Assembly (NCBI GenBank): GCA_965222215.1
Contig: OZ244931.1
Location: 1,116,001-1,180,000, forward strand
Direction: 5' to 3'
Origin: JABJAG01 sp965222215
GTDB taxonomy: Bacteria > Pseudomonadota > Alphaproteobacteria > UBA6615
DNA length: 64,000 bases
Below are positions 22,651-31,157 of the stretch, piece after piece; position 1 is the stretch's first letter, and each line of letters opens with the position of its first letter. The translations under genes were made by a program, and so were the position numbers. A model generated the notes under the pieces. That model was not told where the DNA came from and did no database searches. It worked only from the letters and a program-made list of their open reading frames with translations.

Positions 22651-25600
22651 TCGCCCGCGTCGCCCTGATCTTGGCGGCCCTCGGGATTTCGCTGCTTCCG
22701 CTTGGCGCGCAGGCGGCGGACAAGCTGACCGTGCGGGCGGGGCAGCATGACGGCTTCGGCCGGATCGTGATCGATCCCCCGCGCCGGCTTTCCTACGACG
22801 CCGAAGTCGATGGCGGCCGTCTGACGATCCGCTTCGAGGATGCTGTCGACGCGGACGTGTCGCGTATCGCTCGTGTGATCGGCAAGCATGTGCGCTCGGC
22901 GCGGGTCGAGGACGGCAACCGGATCGTGGCCGACCTCATGGGTCCGCACACGGCGCGGGACTTCATCAACGAGGGATCGATTGTCATCGACTTGCGCCCG
23001 GCGGGTTCCGGCGGCGCCCGGGAATTGTCCGTCAACACGCGTTTCGGCAGTCATCCGACCTACACCCGGATGGTGTTCGACTGGCCGGGCCGCGTTCAGT
23101 ATCGCCTGCGCGAAGGCGGCGACGGCGCGGTTTCCGTCCGGTTCGACCGGGCGGCCCAGGTGAATATCGACGCCGGCGCAATTCGCCGCGCACGCGGTTT
23201 CGAATCCGCCGGCGCGCGCATCGAAGACGGCGCAACCCTCGTCGACCTGAAGGTCGGCGGACGCGTCCGGCATTTTCGCGATGGTTTCAAGGTGGTCGTC
23301 GATGTGTTCGACGCCGGGCCGCGCGACAAGCCCGCGCCGAAACGGGAAACGGCGAAGGTCGCGCCGAAAGCGCCGGACGTTCCCGCCCCGGCGCCTGCCG
23401 CGAAACCCGAGCCGAAACAGGTCGCCGACGCGACACCGGAACCGGCCGCCCGGGCCGTGAAATCCGGTGCCCCCGTTTCGCTCGCGGCGCCGCTCGAGGA
23501 TATGTCGGCAACGGCACAGCCGGCCGTGGCCGCACCGGTCGAAGCGGATGGGTCTTTCACTGCGGAAGGTCCGGTCAACCTGCTGCCCCCGGTTCTCGAA
23601 CCCGCCCTCGCCAATCCCGACGCATTGCCGTCGGGTGTGGCCGACCTCGACGTGGAAATCATCTCCGAAATCGACGGCGCGTTGCTGCGGTTCCCGTTCA
23701 TCGAGAAAACGGGCGCGGCGATTTTCCGCCGTGGCGGCAGCCTCTGGATCGTGTTCGACAAGCTGGCGCGCATCGACACGGCGGCCATCCAGGCGGCCGC
23801 GGGCGCGTTCGTGCGCGATATCGAGCAGGTGCCGCACGAATCCGCGATTGTCCTGCGGCTGACGACTATCCCCGGCTACAACGCCCTCTCCGTACGTGAG
23901 AACAATCGCTGGGAAGTCGTCCTCGCACCGCAACTGCTGAAGCCCGAGGATGCCCTCGGTGTCACGACGAGCGTCGGCAGCGTGCCCACTGTCACGATCG
24001 GCCCGACCCTGCCGGCACCGCCGCTGCGGGTCGTCGATCCGGAGGTGGGTGACGAAATCCGCGTGATTCCGGTCTATGCGTCCGGCGACGGGGTGGCGCA
24101 GCGTTTCCTGTATCCGGATTTCCGGCTGCTGGCCTCGATCCAGGGCGTTGCCATGATCCCTCTGTCGGACCGCATCGAGGTGCGGTCGAGCGAGGACCGG
24201 GTAATCGTCTCTGCGTCGGGCGGCCTGCGGCTGACCGATGCGTCGGCGCGCAATCGCGTGCTCGCATCCGGCGGCGCCGACGAGCTCGAGCGGATGTACC
24301 GCTTCGTCGAGTGGCGTCATGCCGAACTGGGCGACTACGATCCGGCGCACCGCGAACTTCTCGCCCAGCTCGAGACCATGCAGCCCGAAATGCAGAATGT
24401 CGGGCGAATCGAGCTCGCGCGCTTCTATCTCTCGCACGGGCTGGCGGATCGCGCGCTCGGGCTTCTCGAAGTTGTCGCGGCGCGCCAGCCTGAAATCGAG
24501 CGCGTGCCCAGCTTCAAGGCGTTGCGCGGGGCGTCGCGGTTCCTGATGGGGAACACGGACGGGGCGGAGCGCGACCTGTTCGATCGTGAGCTCGATGCCG
24601 AGCCGGAAATCGATCTCTGGCGCGCGGCCGTTCGCGGTGCCCAGGGTGAGGTCGTCGCCTCCTCCTTCGAGCTGCAGACGGCGGAGCGTTTCGTCCAGGA
24701 CTATCCCGATGCGTTGCGCATCCACTTCGCATTCCTCGGGGCCGAAATCGCCATGTCCGCCGGAGACCCGGTCGCCGCCGAGTTCTGGCTGGAGGTCATC
24801 GGCGACGCCGAGCTGACCCCGTCGGAGCGCGACCGCCGGCGCGTCTTCACGGCGGATATCGCCGCGCGCAACGGCGAGATCGACACCGCCATCTCGCTCT
24901 ACGACCGCACCATCAACGGCCGCGACCGCCTGAGCCGTGCGCTGGCGACCATGGCGAAGACCGATCTCCTGCTGATCGAGGAGGACATCACGCCGTCCGA
25001 GGCAGTCGATGAGCTCGATCGCCTGCGCTACGTCTGGCGCGGCGACGGGCTGGAGTTCAAAATTCTGCGCCGCCTCGGCGAACTGGAGATCGCGGCGGGC
25101 CGCTATCGCGACGGGCTGCGCACCCTGAAGCGCGCGGCCTCGAACTTCCCCGAACACCCCGCCGCGCCGCTGATGGCGGACGACATGCGCATGGTGTTCG
25201 AGCGGCTCTACCTCGATGGCGAGGCCGACGAAATGGAGCCGATCAGCGCGATCGCGCTTTTCAACGAGTTCCGCGAACTCGCCCCGGCCGGCGATGCCGG
25301 AGACGCCATGATCCGCCGTCTCGCCGACCGCCTCGTCGCGGTGGATCTGCTGGCCCAGGCCGCCGAACTTCTGGACCACCAGGTGAATTTCCGTCTCGAA
25401 GGAAACGAAAAGGCCGGCGTCGGCGCCCGCCTGGCCATGGTCCACCTGCTCGACCGCAAACCGCAGCAGGCGCTCGACGCGCTGAACGCGAGCGTGGCGA
25501 CCGGGCTCGAGCCCGGGGTCGAGCGCGAGCGTGCGATCGCGCGTGCGCGGGCACAGACCATGTTGGGCGCTTTTGATCCCGCGCTCGCGGCCCTTGTCGG

Positions 25601-26003
25601 GTACGACGGGGAAGAGATCGACGTCTTGCGCGCGGAGATTTTCTGGAAGGCGCAACGCTGGCGCAACGCCGCCAACGTGTTTGCGGAACTGGCCGGCCCG
25701 GTGCCGGGCGCGGATGCGGAGATCGATGAGCAGCGCAGCCGCTACATCCTGAACAGCGCCGTGGCGCTCGCGCTCGGCGGGGAGACCAACCGCCTCTCCA
25801 ACCTGGGCGTCGCGTTCGGGCCCGCGATGGACAAGACCCCGTACGCGGCCGACTTCCGGGCGATCACCTCGGTGGATACGGCGCCGCGCGACTTCGCCGA
25901 AGTCCTCCAGCGCGTTGCCGCGGTGGACGAGTTCGAGGCCTTCATGGACAGCTACCGTGCCCGGCTGAGCGGCGCGGAGACGGAAGCTCCCGCGAAATCC
26001 TAG
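22647..26003 (+). CDS. large periplasmic TPR protein of the motor locus
   Basis: An 1118-residue protein with a signal peptide (residues 1-23, ending GAQAAD). Residues about 25-205 form beta-rich AMIN-like repeats (LTVRAGQHDGFGRIVIDPP, HPTYTRMVFDWPGRV). A Pro/Ala/Lys linker follows (PAPAPAAKPEPK), then another beta region to about 540, then degenerate helical repeats to the end (LGELEIAAGRYRDGLRTLKRA, ARLAMVHLLDRKPQQALDAL). It has no catalytic motif. It overlaps the MotB-like gene by 4 bp and closes the fliL operon. A wall-associated scaffold for the motor, functionally comparable to MotC, is my inference. Confidence 0.65.
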   Translation: MIARVALILAALGISLLPLGAQAADKLTVRAGQHDGFGRIVIDPPRRLSYDAEVDGGRLTIRFEDAVDADVSRIARVIGKHVRSARVEDGNRIVADLMGPHTARDFINEGSIVIDLRPAGSGGARELSVNTRFGSHPTYTRMVFDWPGRVQYRLREGGDGAVSVRFDRAAQVNIDAGAIRRARGFESAGARIEDGATLVDLKVGGRVRHFRDGFKVVVDVFDAGPRDKPAPKRETAKVAPKAPDVPAPAPAAKPEPKQVADATPEPAARAVKSGAPVSLAAPLEDMSATAQPAVAAPVEADGSFTAEGPVNLLPPVLEPALANPDALPSGVADLDVEIISEIDGALLRFPFIEKTGAAIFRRGGSLWIVFDKLARIDTAAIQAAAGAFVRDIEQVPHESAIVLRLTTIPGYNALSVRENNRWEVVLAPQLLKPEDALGVTTSVGSVPTVTIGPTLPAPPLRVVDPEVGDEIRVIPVYASGDGVAQRFLYPDFRLLASIQGVAMIPLSDRIEVRSSEDRVIVSASGGLRLTDASARNRVLASGGADELERMYRFVEWRHAELGDYDPAHRELLAQLETMQPEMQNVGRIELARFYLSHGLADRALGLLEVVAARQPEIERVPSFKALRGASRFLMGNTDGAERDLFDRELDAEPEIDLWRAAVRGAQGEVVASSFELQTAERFVQDYPDALRIHFAFLGAEIAMSAGDPVAAEFWLEVIGDAELTPSERDRRRVFTADIAARNGEIDTAISLYDRTINGRDRLSRALATMAKTDLLLIEEDITPSEAVDELDRLRYVWRGDGLEFKILRRLGELEIAAGRYRDGLRTLKRAASNFPEHPAAPLMADDMRMVFERLYLDGEADEMEPISAIALFNEFRELAPAGDAGDAMIRRLADRLVAVDLLAQAAELLDHQVNFRLEGNEKAGVGARLAMVHLLDRKPQQALDALNASVATGLEPGVERERAIARARAQTMLGAFDPALAALVGYDGEEIDVLRAEIFWKAQRWRNAANVFAELAGPVPGADAEIDEQRSRYILNSAVALALGGETNRLSNLGVAFGPAMDKTPYAADFRAITSVDTAPRDFAEVLQRVAAVDEFEAFMDSYRARLSGAETEAPAKS

Positions 26004-26040
26004 GCGCCGCCGCCATTGGCGGGGCCTTCCCTTTTCCAGC

Positions 26041-26124
26041 GTCATGGCGAGGAACCGTCGGTGACGACGCCATCCAGGGGCCGGCGCGTCCGTTCCGGAT
26101 TGCGTCGCTTTGCTCGCAATGACG
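26041..26124. repeat. dispersed palindromic repeat, diverged copy
   Basis: Starts GTCATGGCGAGGA and ends GCTCGCAATGAC, with ATCCAGGGG and CCGGATTGC in the middle. It is a worn copy of the repeat at 26311, in the non-coding island 26004-26575. Confidence 0.65.
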
Positions 26125-26254
26125 GCAGTCGGGTCGGGTGCACAGGGGTTGCGATATCCCCGGTCGTCGTCCCTGCACCCGCCCTCGCGCTTTGGCGCGT
26201 ACAAACGGCAGGGACCCATCAGCGCCGATGCCCGCCCGGGCAACAGCCTGAGTC

Positions 26255-26284
26255 AATGGACCCCGGCCTTCGCCGGGGTGACGA
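26255..26284. repeat. short palindrome of the GGACCCCGGC...GGTGACGA type
   Basis: CCCCGGC-CTTC-GCCGGGG (26261-26278) is flanked by ATGGA and TGACGA. Palindromes of this form are common intergenic repeats in GC-rich alphaproteobacteria. No other full copy lies in this window. Confidence 0.5.
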
Positions 26285-26310
26285 GGTGAGTGGGACTTCT
26301 TCTGTTCCGC

Positions 26311-26390
26311 GTCATTGCGAGGAGCAGCGCGACGACGCAATCCAGAGCCGACACGTCCGCTCTGGATTGCTTCGCTTTGCTCGCAATGAC
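26311..26390. repeat. dispersed palindromic repeat, full copy
   Basis: An 80-bp imperfect palindrome: GTCATTGCGAGGAGC, GCAATCCAGAGC, GCTCTGGATTGC, GCTCGCAATGAC. The outer and inner arms pair into a long cruciform or RNA hairpin. Similar copies lie at 29846 and 61587. Confidence 0.8.
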
Positions 26391-26416
26391 GACTTGAAGG
26401 TCGACTTTATCCCAAC

Positions 26417-26562
26417 GTCATGGCCGGATTTATTCCGGCCATCCACCTGCCTTCGCCGAAGCGAAGCCGCATCGGCTTCGCGCAGGCAGGCGTCGGCGGG
26501 TCACGCTTCGATTTACAGTGAGTCGAGGGACGTGGATGCCCGCAACAAGTGCGGGCATGACG
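26417..26562. repeat. second repeat type flanking fliP 3' side
   Basis: It starts GTCATGGCCGG-ATTTATTCCGGCCAT, contains further short palindromes (CTTCGCCGAAGCGAAG), and ends TGCCCGC-AACAAGT-GCGGGCATGACG. The outer parts GTCATG / CATGAC pair. This is an intergenic palindrome cluster with no coding capacity. Together with the three preceding repeats it fills the 572 bp between the TPR gene and fliP. Confidence 0.55.
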
Positions 26563-26575
26563 CTTGTGGGCGTCG

Positions 26576-27310
26576 TCAGCCGAAGCTTTGGACGAGGCTG
26601 CCCGCGACCAGGTACCAGCCGTCGACCAGCACGAAGAAGATCAGCTTGAAGGGCAGGGAGATCATGATCGGGGGCAGCATCATCATGCCCATCGACATGA
26701 GCACCGAGGCGACCACCATGTCGATGATGATGAACGGCACGAACAGCAGGAAGCCGATCTCGAACGCGCGCCTCAGTTCGGAAATCATGAAGGCGGGGAT
26801 CAGCGCGCGCAGCGGCGTGTCGTCGGGCGTCTCGACGGCCTCGATCTCGGCCATGTCGAGGAACAGCCGCAGGTCCTGCTCGCGCACATGCTTCAGCATG
26901 AATTCGCGAACCGGCACCATGGTGCGCTCGAAGGCCTCGGCCTGGTCGATCTCCTCGGCGATCAGGGGCGCGATGCCCTGGTCGTAGGCCTGCTCCAGGG
27001 TGGGCGCCATGACGAACGCGGTCAGGAACAGGGCCAGCGAGACCAGCACGGTGTTTGGCGGGGTCTGCTGGGTGCCGATGGCCGAGCGCAGGAAGGCCAG
27101 CACCACCACGATCCGGGTGAAGCTGGTGACCATCACGATGATCGACGGCGCCAGCGAGAGGATCGTCAGCAGCGCGATGAACTGGACGGCGCGCCCGGTC
27201 GTCGAGCTGCCGTCGCCGAAATCGATGTTCAGTTCCTGTGCGGACGCCGCGCCGGAAAACAGCGCGAACCCGGCGAAGGTTGCCGCGAGAAGGGCCAGGG
27301 CGCGGGTCAT
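26576..27310 (-). CDS. fliP: flagellar type III export gate protein FliP
   Basis: Export-gate subunit, 244 residues. A cleavable signal (ASAQEL near residue 26) precedes four membrane segments. The family motifs FTRIVVVLAFLRSAIGTQQTPPN (key RxxVVxxFLRxAxGxQxxPPN) and KLIFFVLVDGWYLVAGSLVQS are present. FliP forms the pore with FliQ and FliR, both encoded at 34828-35872. It overlaps fliO by 4 bp. Confidence 0.97.
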   Translation of the reverse strand: MTRALALLAATFAGFALFSGAASAQELNIDFGDGSSTTGRAVQFIALLTILSLAPSIIVMVTSFTRIVVVLAFLRSAIGTQQTPPNTVLVSLALFLTAFVMAPTLEQAYDQGIAPLIAEEIDQAEAFERTMVPVREFMLKHVREQDLRLFLDMAEIEAVETPDDTPLRALIPAFMISELRRAFEIGFLLFVPFIIIDMVVASVLMSMGMMMLPPIMISLPFKLIFFVLVDGWYLVAGSLVQSFG

Positions 27311-27630
27311 GTGTCGGTCCCGTCCGACCGGGCCGACAGTTCCTGGCCAAACCCGGCGCCGCCCGAACGACCGCCGGCGATCCCGGTTTCGATCACCGTC
27401 TCGTTGTTCGGGGCGAGCAGGATCAGGTGCTCGACATCGTCCCGGCGCACCAGGATGAGCCGGCGCTTCGCGTCCACATGGGCGGCCTCGACGACCGAGA
27501 GCCGGCCCTTGCCGCCGCCCAGCGTCACCCGGCCGTTGCCGTACTTGCGCAGCAGCCAGGCCAGCGCGGCAATCAGCCCGATGACGACGATCAGCGCGAG
27601 GACAAAACGGAATCCGGAAACGATATCCAT
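27307..27630 (-). CDS. fliO: flagellar biosynthesis protein FliO
   Basis: A 107-residue FliO-type protein: one N-terminal membrane segment (FVLALIVVIGLIAALAWLL) and a cytoplasmic part with KGRLSVVEAAHVDAKRRLILV and RRDDVEHLILLAPNNETVIET, the hallmark of the family. FliO assists FliP complex formation at the membrane. It overlaps fliP and follows the coiled-coil gene by 51 bp. Confidence 0.9.
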   Translation of the reverse strand: MDIVSGFRFVLALIVVIGLIAALAWLLRKYGNGRVTLGGGKGRLSVVEAAHVDAKRRLILVRRDDVEHLILLAPNNETVIETGIAGGRSGGAGFGQELSARSDGTDT

Positions 27631-27681
27631 GGGACGTACCTGAAACGGGGAGCGGGCCTGATAAAAAGAGGCGGGAGCGGC

Positions 27682-28038
27682 CTACTGGTCCTTGTCGCCT
27701 GAGGCGACCGGCTCGTCCGTCGGCATCGACAGCGCGGCCGTGTGCCGGGTGCGGGTGCCCGCGTTTTCGGTCTTTGAGAGCTGCTGCGCGATCTCGTTCT
27801 GCTCCGCCTCGATCTCGGCGCGCGTGTCGTTCAGCTTCTGCAGCAGCGATTCCAGTTGCTGGCGAACCTGCGGCACCTCGGCCTTGGGCAGCGAGACGGC
27901 CGCCTTGCAGGTCTCCGCGACGCGCAGGTTGAATGCTTCCATATCCACCTCCTCGCCCTCGCGCATCGCGCTGCGGATGTCGTCAAGGGTGGCGGTGGCG
28001 CTGTCCAGGTCCTCGCGGACCGCTTCGAGTGTCGGCAT
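27682..28038 (-). CDS. small coiled-coil protein, possibly FliT/FlgN-like chaperone
   Basis: A 118-residue protein with no signal or membrane segment. Residues 1-90 are helical with heptad leucines (LEAVREDLDSATATLDDIR, VRQQLESLLQKLNDTRAEIE), followed by a polar tail. The size and helix pattern resemble flagellar export chaperones, and it is packed between the FlhB-C-like gene (4 bp away) and fliO. No direct family signature is visible. The ATG at 28038 is chosen because a purine-rich GGAAGG site precedes it; upstream in-frame sequence overlaps the previous gene and is low complexity. Confidence 0.6.
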   Translation of the reverse strand: MPTLEAVREDLDSATATLDDIRSAMREGEEVDMEAFNLRVAETCKAAVSLPKAEVPQVRQQLESLLQKLNDTRAEIEAEQNEIAQQLSKTENAGTRTRHTAALSMPTDEPVASGDKDQ

Positions 28039-28042
28039 GGTT

Positions 28043-28453
28043 CTATCCTTCCGATAGGGGCAGTGAGGGTGATGGGGGTGGCGGCGGGGACGGGTGTGCC
28101 GCGGCGTCGGCCGCGTGCCCGGTATTAGCCGTATCCGCCGCATCCGCCGCGCCGTTGGCGCGGTAAACGTAGGTGAGGATTTCCGCCACGGCGGCGAGTG
28201 CGTGCAGCGGCACTTCGGATTCGACCTCGATGGCGTCGAGCACCTCGACGAGGTCGGCGTCCTCGCGGACCTTCACGCCCGCCGCGAAGGCGAGCTCGAG
28301 GATCTGGTCGGCCAGCGCGCCCTGGCCCTTGGCGACAATGCGCGCGGGCGCGGACACGTCACGATCCGGCGCACCCGTCAGGGCGACCGCGATGTTGCGC
28401 GTCTTCGCATCGGTTTGCGCGTCGGTCTTGGGCTGTGTCCGGGTGTCGGTCAC
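28043..28453 (-). CDS. FlhB C-terminal-domain-like protein (FhlB type)
   Basis: A 136-residue soluble protein matching the cytoplasmic domain of FlhB/YscU: AVALTGAP, APARIVAKGQGALADQILELA, AGVKVREDADLVEVLDAIEVE and LHALAAVAEILTYVYR line up with the same part of FlhB at 35883. The autocleavage motif NPTH of FlhB is missing, and no membrane part precedes it. Such proteins partly replace the FlhB C-terminal domain in some bacteria. The GTG at 28453 is preferred because AGAGAAG lies before it; a TTG at 28474 is possible. The C-terminal tail is Ala/Pro rich. Confidence 0.78.
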   Translation of the reverse strand: MTDTRTQPKTDAQTDAKTRNIAVALTGAPDRDVSAPARIVAKGQGALADQILELAFAAGVKVREDADLVEVLDAIEVESEVPLHALAAVAEILTYVYRANGAADAADTANTGHAADAAAHPSPPPPPSPSLPLSEG

Positions 28454-28517
28454 GCGAGCTTCTCTTGGCGTCAACAGGCGGCCTTCTGCCGCACACCGGG
28501 AGTGTCCGCGATTATGC

Positions 28518-28532
28518 TTAAGGCATAGTTAA
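28518..28532 (-). promoter_or_regulatory. CtrA-type site before the fhlB-fliO-fliP operon
   Basis: TTAA-GGCATAG-TTAA is an exact TTAA-N7-TTAA match, 65-79 bp upstream of the first gene of the minus-strand operon that ends in fliP. Confidence 0.7.
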
Positions 28533-28548
28533 GGCGGCCGAAGCCGCC
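28533..28548 (-). terminator. stem-loop after the amidohydrolase gene
   Basis: The minus strand shows GGCGGC-TTCG-GCCGCC followed by TTAACTAT. The stem lies 40 bp after the amidohydrolase stop. The T-run is poor and runs into the CtrA-type site, so termination may be incomplete. Confidence 0.5.
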
Positions 28549-28588
28549 CTAACATTCTGATCTCTGTCTCCGGGCCGAAGCCCGCCCG

Positions 28589-29701
28589 CTAGCTCCAGTT
28601 CGGCTGCGGGTTTGCCCGTGCGAAGTCGTCCGGGTTCACGCCCAGCAGGCCGGCGGAGTTGAGGCCGCAGATGGCTTCCTTGTCGCCCTTGGACAGGGAG
28701 TCGATGCCCATCACATGCTCGGTCGGGTCGTAGTCGGCCATGTCGAACGGGTAGTCGGTGCCGAGCACGATCCTGTCCGAGCCGTACTTCTGCACCAGGA
28801 ACTCGAGCTGGTCGTTGGCGAAGACCACCGTGTCGAAATACATGTTCTTCAGGTAGCTCGTCGGCGGCTGGTCGATGTGCAGGCAGCAGTCCTCGCGCTG
28901 GCCCCAGGCGTGGTCCATGCGCGCGGCGTAGGCCGCGACGAACGCGCCGCCGTGCACCACCACGAACTTCAGGCCCGGATAGCGCGCCATCACGCCGTCG
29001 AAGATCAGGTAGTGGATCGCGACGGTGGTATCGAGCGGGTTGCCGATGATGTTAGTCAGGTAGTGGGCGCCGAACCGCTCCGACGCGAAGGACGTCGGGT
29101 GCAGCAGGATCGGGATGCCCATCTCCTCGCACTTGGCCCAGAACGGCTCCAGCCGCTCGGCGGACAGCTCGTCCTTGCCGATCTGCGCGCCGATCTGGAT
29201 GCCCCGGAAGCCGAGCTCGCTGGTGATCCGGTCGAGCTCCTTCAGCGCCATGTCGGTGTTCTGCAGCGGCACGGTGCCGAGGCCGAGCAGGCGGTCGGGC
29301 GCTTCCGAGACCGCGCGGGCGATGTTGTTGTTGACCTTCTCGGCCGTCTCCTGGCCGAGCGCATCGGGCGCGTCATAGTGCATCTGCGGCGGCTGCGGCG
29401 AGATCGCCATGACGTCCACGCACATCCTGTCCATGTCCTCCAGGCGCTTGGTCACGCCGACCAGCTCCTCGTGGCGGTCCGCGTTCTGCTTCTTGTTGAG
29501 CTCGCGGGTCAGCGGGCTGGCGTATTTCACCGCGTCCAGCGACATGGCGGGCACGTGCTTGCGCACCTCCTCGTCAACGCCTTCGGTCATGATGTGGCCG
29601 TGGATATCGAGCACCAGCGTGTCGGGGCGCTTGAAGTGGTCGGGGTGTTCGCGGCCGGCGCTGGGGCCGTAGGGACGGATATTCTCGACGTTGCCGGGCA
29701 T
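28589..29701 (-). CDS. amidohydrolase family (ACMSD-like) metal-dependent hydrolase
   Basis: A 370-residue amidohydrolase of the amidohydrolase-2 branch. The metal motif HxH is at LDIHGHIMTEG (about residue 40). Other ligand positions are ILLHPTSF, VVVHGGAF and LGTDYPFD. Relatives are decarboxylases or hydrolases such as 2-amino-3-carboxymuconate-semialdehyde decarboxylase, acting on aromatic breakdown products. The substrate is not evident. The ATG at 29701 follows AGAGGAA. It stands alone between the fhlB operon and a repeat. Confidence 0.85.
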   Translation of the reverse strand: MPGNVENIRPYGPSAGREHPDHFKRPDTLVLDIHGHIMTEGVDEEVRKHVPAMSLDAVKYASPLTRELNKKQNADRHEELVGVTKRLEDMDRMCVDVMAISPQPPQMHYDAPDALGQETAEKVNNNIARAVSEAPDRLLGLGTVPLQNTDMALKELDRITSELGFRGIQIGAQIGKDELSAERLEPFWAKCEEMGIPILLHPTSFASERFGAHYLTNIIGNPLDTTVAIHYLIFDGVMARYPGLKFVVVHGGAFVAAYAARMDHAWGQREDCCLHIDQPPTSYLKNMYFDTVVFANDQLEFLVQKYGSDRIVLGTDYPFDMADYDPTEHVMGIDSLSKGDKEAICGLNSAGLLGVNPDDFARANPQPNWS

Positions 29702-29845
29702 GGCGCGTTCCTCTTGGTTTTTACTATTGGAAAAACGAACCGGGTGTTTCCCAAACGGCGCGCGCGCCGTCAAGGCGGCGGTGAGAGAATCAGGGGTGCG
29801 GGGCCTCCGGCGGGGATGGTCGGTCCCGGAAGTGTCCTTTTGTCC

Positions 29846-29925
29846 GTCATTGCGAGGAGCCGTGCGACGAAGCAATCCAGAGCGGGCGTGTCGGCTCTGG
29901 ATTGCTTCGCTGCGTTCGCAATGAC
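29846..29925. repeat. dispersed palindromic repeat, full copy
   Basis: An 80-bp copy of the element at 26311: GTCATTGCGAGGAGC, GCAATCCAGAGC, GCTCTGGATTGCTTCGC, CGCAATGAC. It lies between the zur stop and the amidohydrolase start. Confidence 0.8.
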
Positions 29926-29934
29926 GGCTCTTTG

Positions 29935-30339
29935 TCAGGCCCGGCACGCCTCGCACTGGCCGCGCAGCTCGATGACGGTGCTGTGGGCCTCGAAGCCTTC
30001 GCCCTTCGCCCAGCCCTGCAGGCGTTTCACGACATCCTGCTGGGCGAATTCCGCGACGTTGCCGCAGTCCTCGCAGATGGCGAAGGCCACCGTGCCGTGG
30101 TCCTGGTCGGCGGGGTGGTCGCAGGAGATGAAGGCGTTGAGGCTCTCGATCCGGTGGACGAGGCCGTGGGCGACCAGCTTGTCCAGCGCCCGGTAGACCT
30201 GCAGCGGTGCGCGGAAGCCGTCGTCGCGCAGCCGGTCGAGGATGGTGTAGGCGCTCAGCGGCCCGTCGGCGGCGTCCAGCGCGTCGAACACGAGGCGCTG
30301 GTTGCGGGTGAGTTTCGGTGTGGCGGGGTGATCGCTCAT
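29935..30339 (-). CDS. zur: Fur-family zinc regulator Zur
   Basis: A 134-residue Fur-family repressor. The winged helix includes TRNQRLVFDALDAADGPLSAY and APLQVYRALDKLVAHGLVHRI. Two CxxC pairs for structural zinc are at CEDC and CEAC, and the metal region contains HPADQDHG. It is assigned to zinc because it overlaps znuB by 4 bp (ATGA) at the end of the znuC-znuB operon and two matching operators lie before the locus. With zinc bound it should repress znuA and znuCB-zur. Confidence 0.9.
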   Translation of the reverse strand: MSDHPATPKLTRNQRLVFDALDAADGPLSAYTILDRLRDDGFRAPLQVYRALDKLVAHGLVHRIESLNAFISCDHPADQDHGTVAFAICEDCGNVAEFAQQDVVKRLQGWAKGEGFEAHSTVIELRGQCEACRA

Positions 30340-31157
30340 TCCGATGCTCCCTCGGTCGCCGGTCGCCGGCGCAGCGCCGTCACGGGCGCGAGCGCGAGGA
30401 CAAAGAGCGCCGATGCCGCGACCACGATCGACGGGCCGGACGGCGTATCCCATTCCAGCGAGCCGAACAGGCCGGCGACCACCGCCGTGACCCCCGCCAG
30501 CGCGGCGATCACCGCCATCGCTTCCGGGCCCCGGGCGAACCGCCGCGCCGTCGCCGCCGGGATGATCAGCAGCGCGGTGATGAGCAGCACGCCGACGATC
30601 TTCATCGACAGCGCGATGACCGTCGCCATCAGCAGCATGAACACGACGTTCGCCACGTCCGGGCGCTGATTCTCGGCCTCGGCGAGTTCGTAGTTCACGG
30701 TCGCGGCGAACAGCGGCCGCCAGATCCGGACCATGACCGCGAGGACGAGTGCGCCGCCGGCATACACCAGCGCGATGTCGCTGACCGAGACGGCCAGGAT
30801 GTCGCCGAAAAGGAAGCCCATCAGGTCGATGCGCACGTTCGACATCAGGGCCAGCGCGACGAGGCCGATGGCCAGCGAGGCGTGGGACAGCAGCCCGAGC
30901 AGCGAATCCGATGACAGGCCCGCGCGCCGCTGCAGGGTGAGCAGCGCCACCGCGACGCCTGCGCAGACCACGAAGACGGCGACGGTGATGTTGACCTGCA
31001 GCGCGAAGGCGATCGCCACGCCGAGCAGCGCCGAGTGGGACAGGGTGTCGCCGAAATAGGCCAGCCGCCGCCACACGATGAAGCAGCCGAGCGGCCCGGC
31101 GACCAGCGCCACGCCGATCCCGGCGACCATCGCGCGGACGAAGAAATCATCCAGCAT
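30336..31157 (-). CDS. znuB: zinc ABC transporter permease ZnuB
   Basis: Membrane permease of the ABC-3 family, 273 residues with about eight to nine hydrophobic segments. Typical pieces are GIGVALVAGPLGCFIVWRRLA, YFGDTLSHSALLGVA and GVLLITALLIIPAATAR. It forms the inner-membrane channel with ZnuC as ATPase. It overlaps znuC by 11 bp and zur by 4 bp. Confidence 0.93.
   Translation of the reverse strand: MLDDFFVRAMVAGIGVALVAGPLGCFIVWRRLAYFGDTLSHSALLGVAIAFALQVNITVAVFVVCAGVAVALLTLQRRAGLSSDSLLGLLSHASLAIGLVALALMSNVRIDLMGFLFGDILAVSVSDIALVYAGGALVLAVMVRIWRPLFAATVNYELAEAENQRPDVANVVFMLLMATVIALSMKIVGVLLITALLIIPAATARRFARGPEAMAVIAALAGVTAVVAGLFGSLEWDTPSGPSIVVAASALFVLALAPVTALRRRPATEGASE

Noticed and set aside
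22440..26243. Very long open frame antisense to the 1118-residue TPR protein
   Set aside because: It is the mirror frame of a GC-rich gene. The plus-strand gene has a signal peptide, repeats and overlaps with its neighbours, and the antisense product is Arg/Gly rich with no domain.
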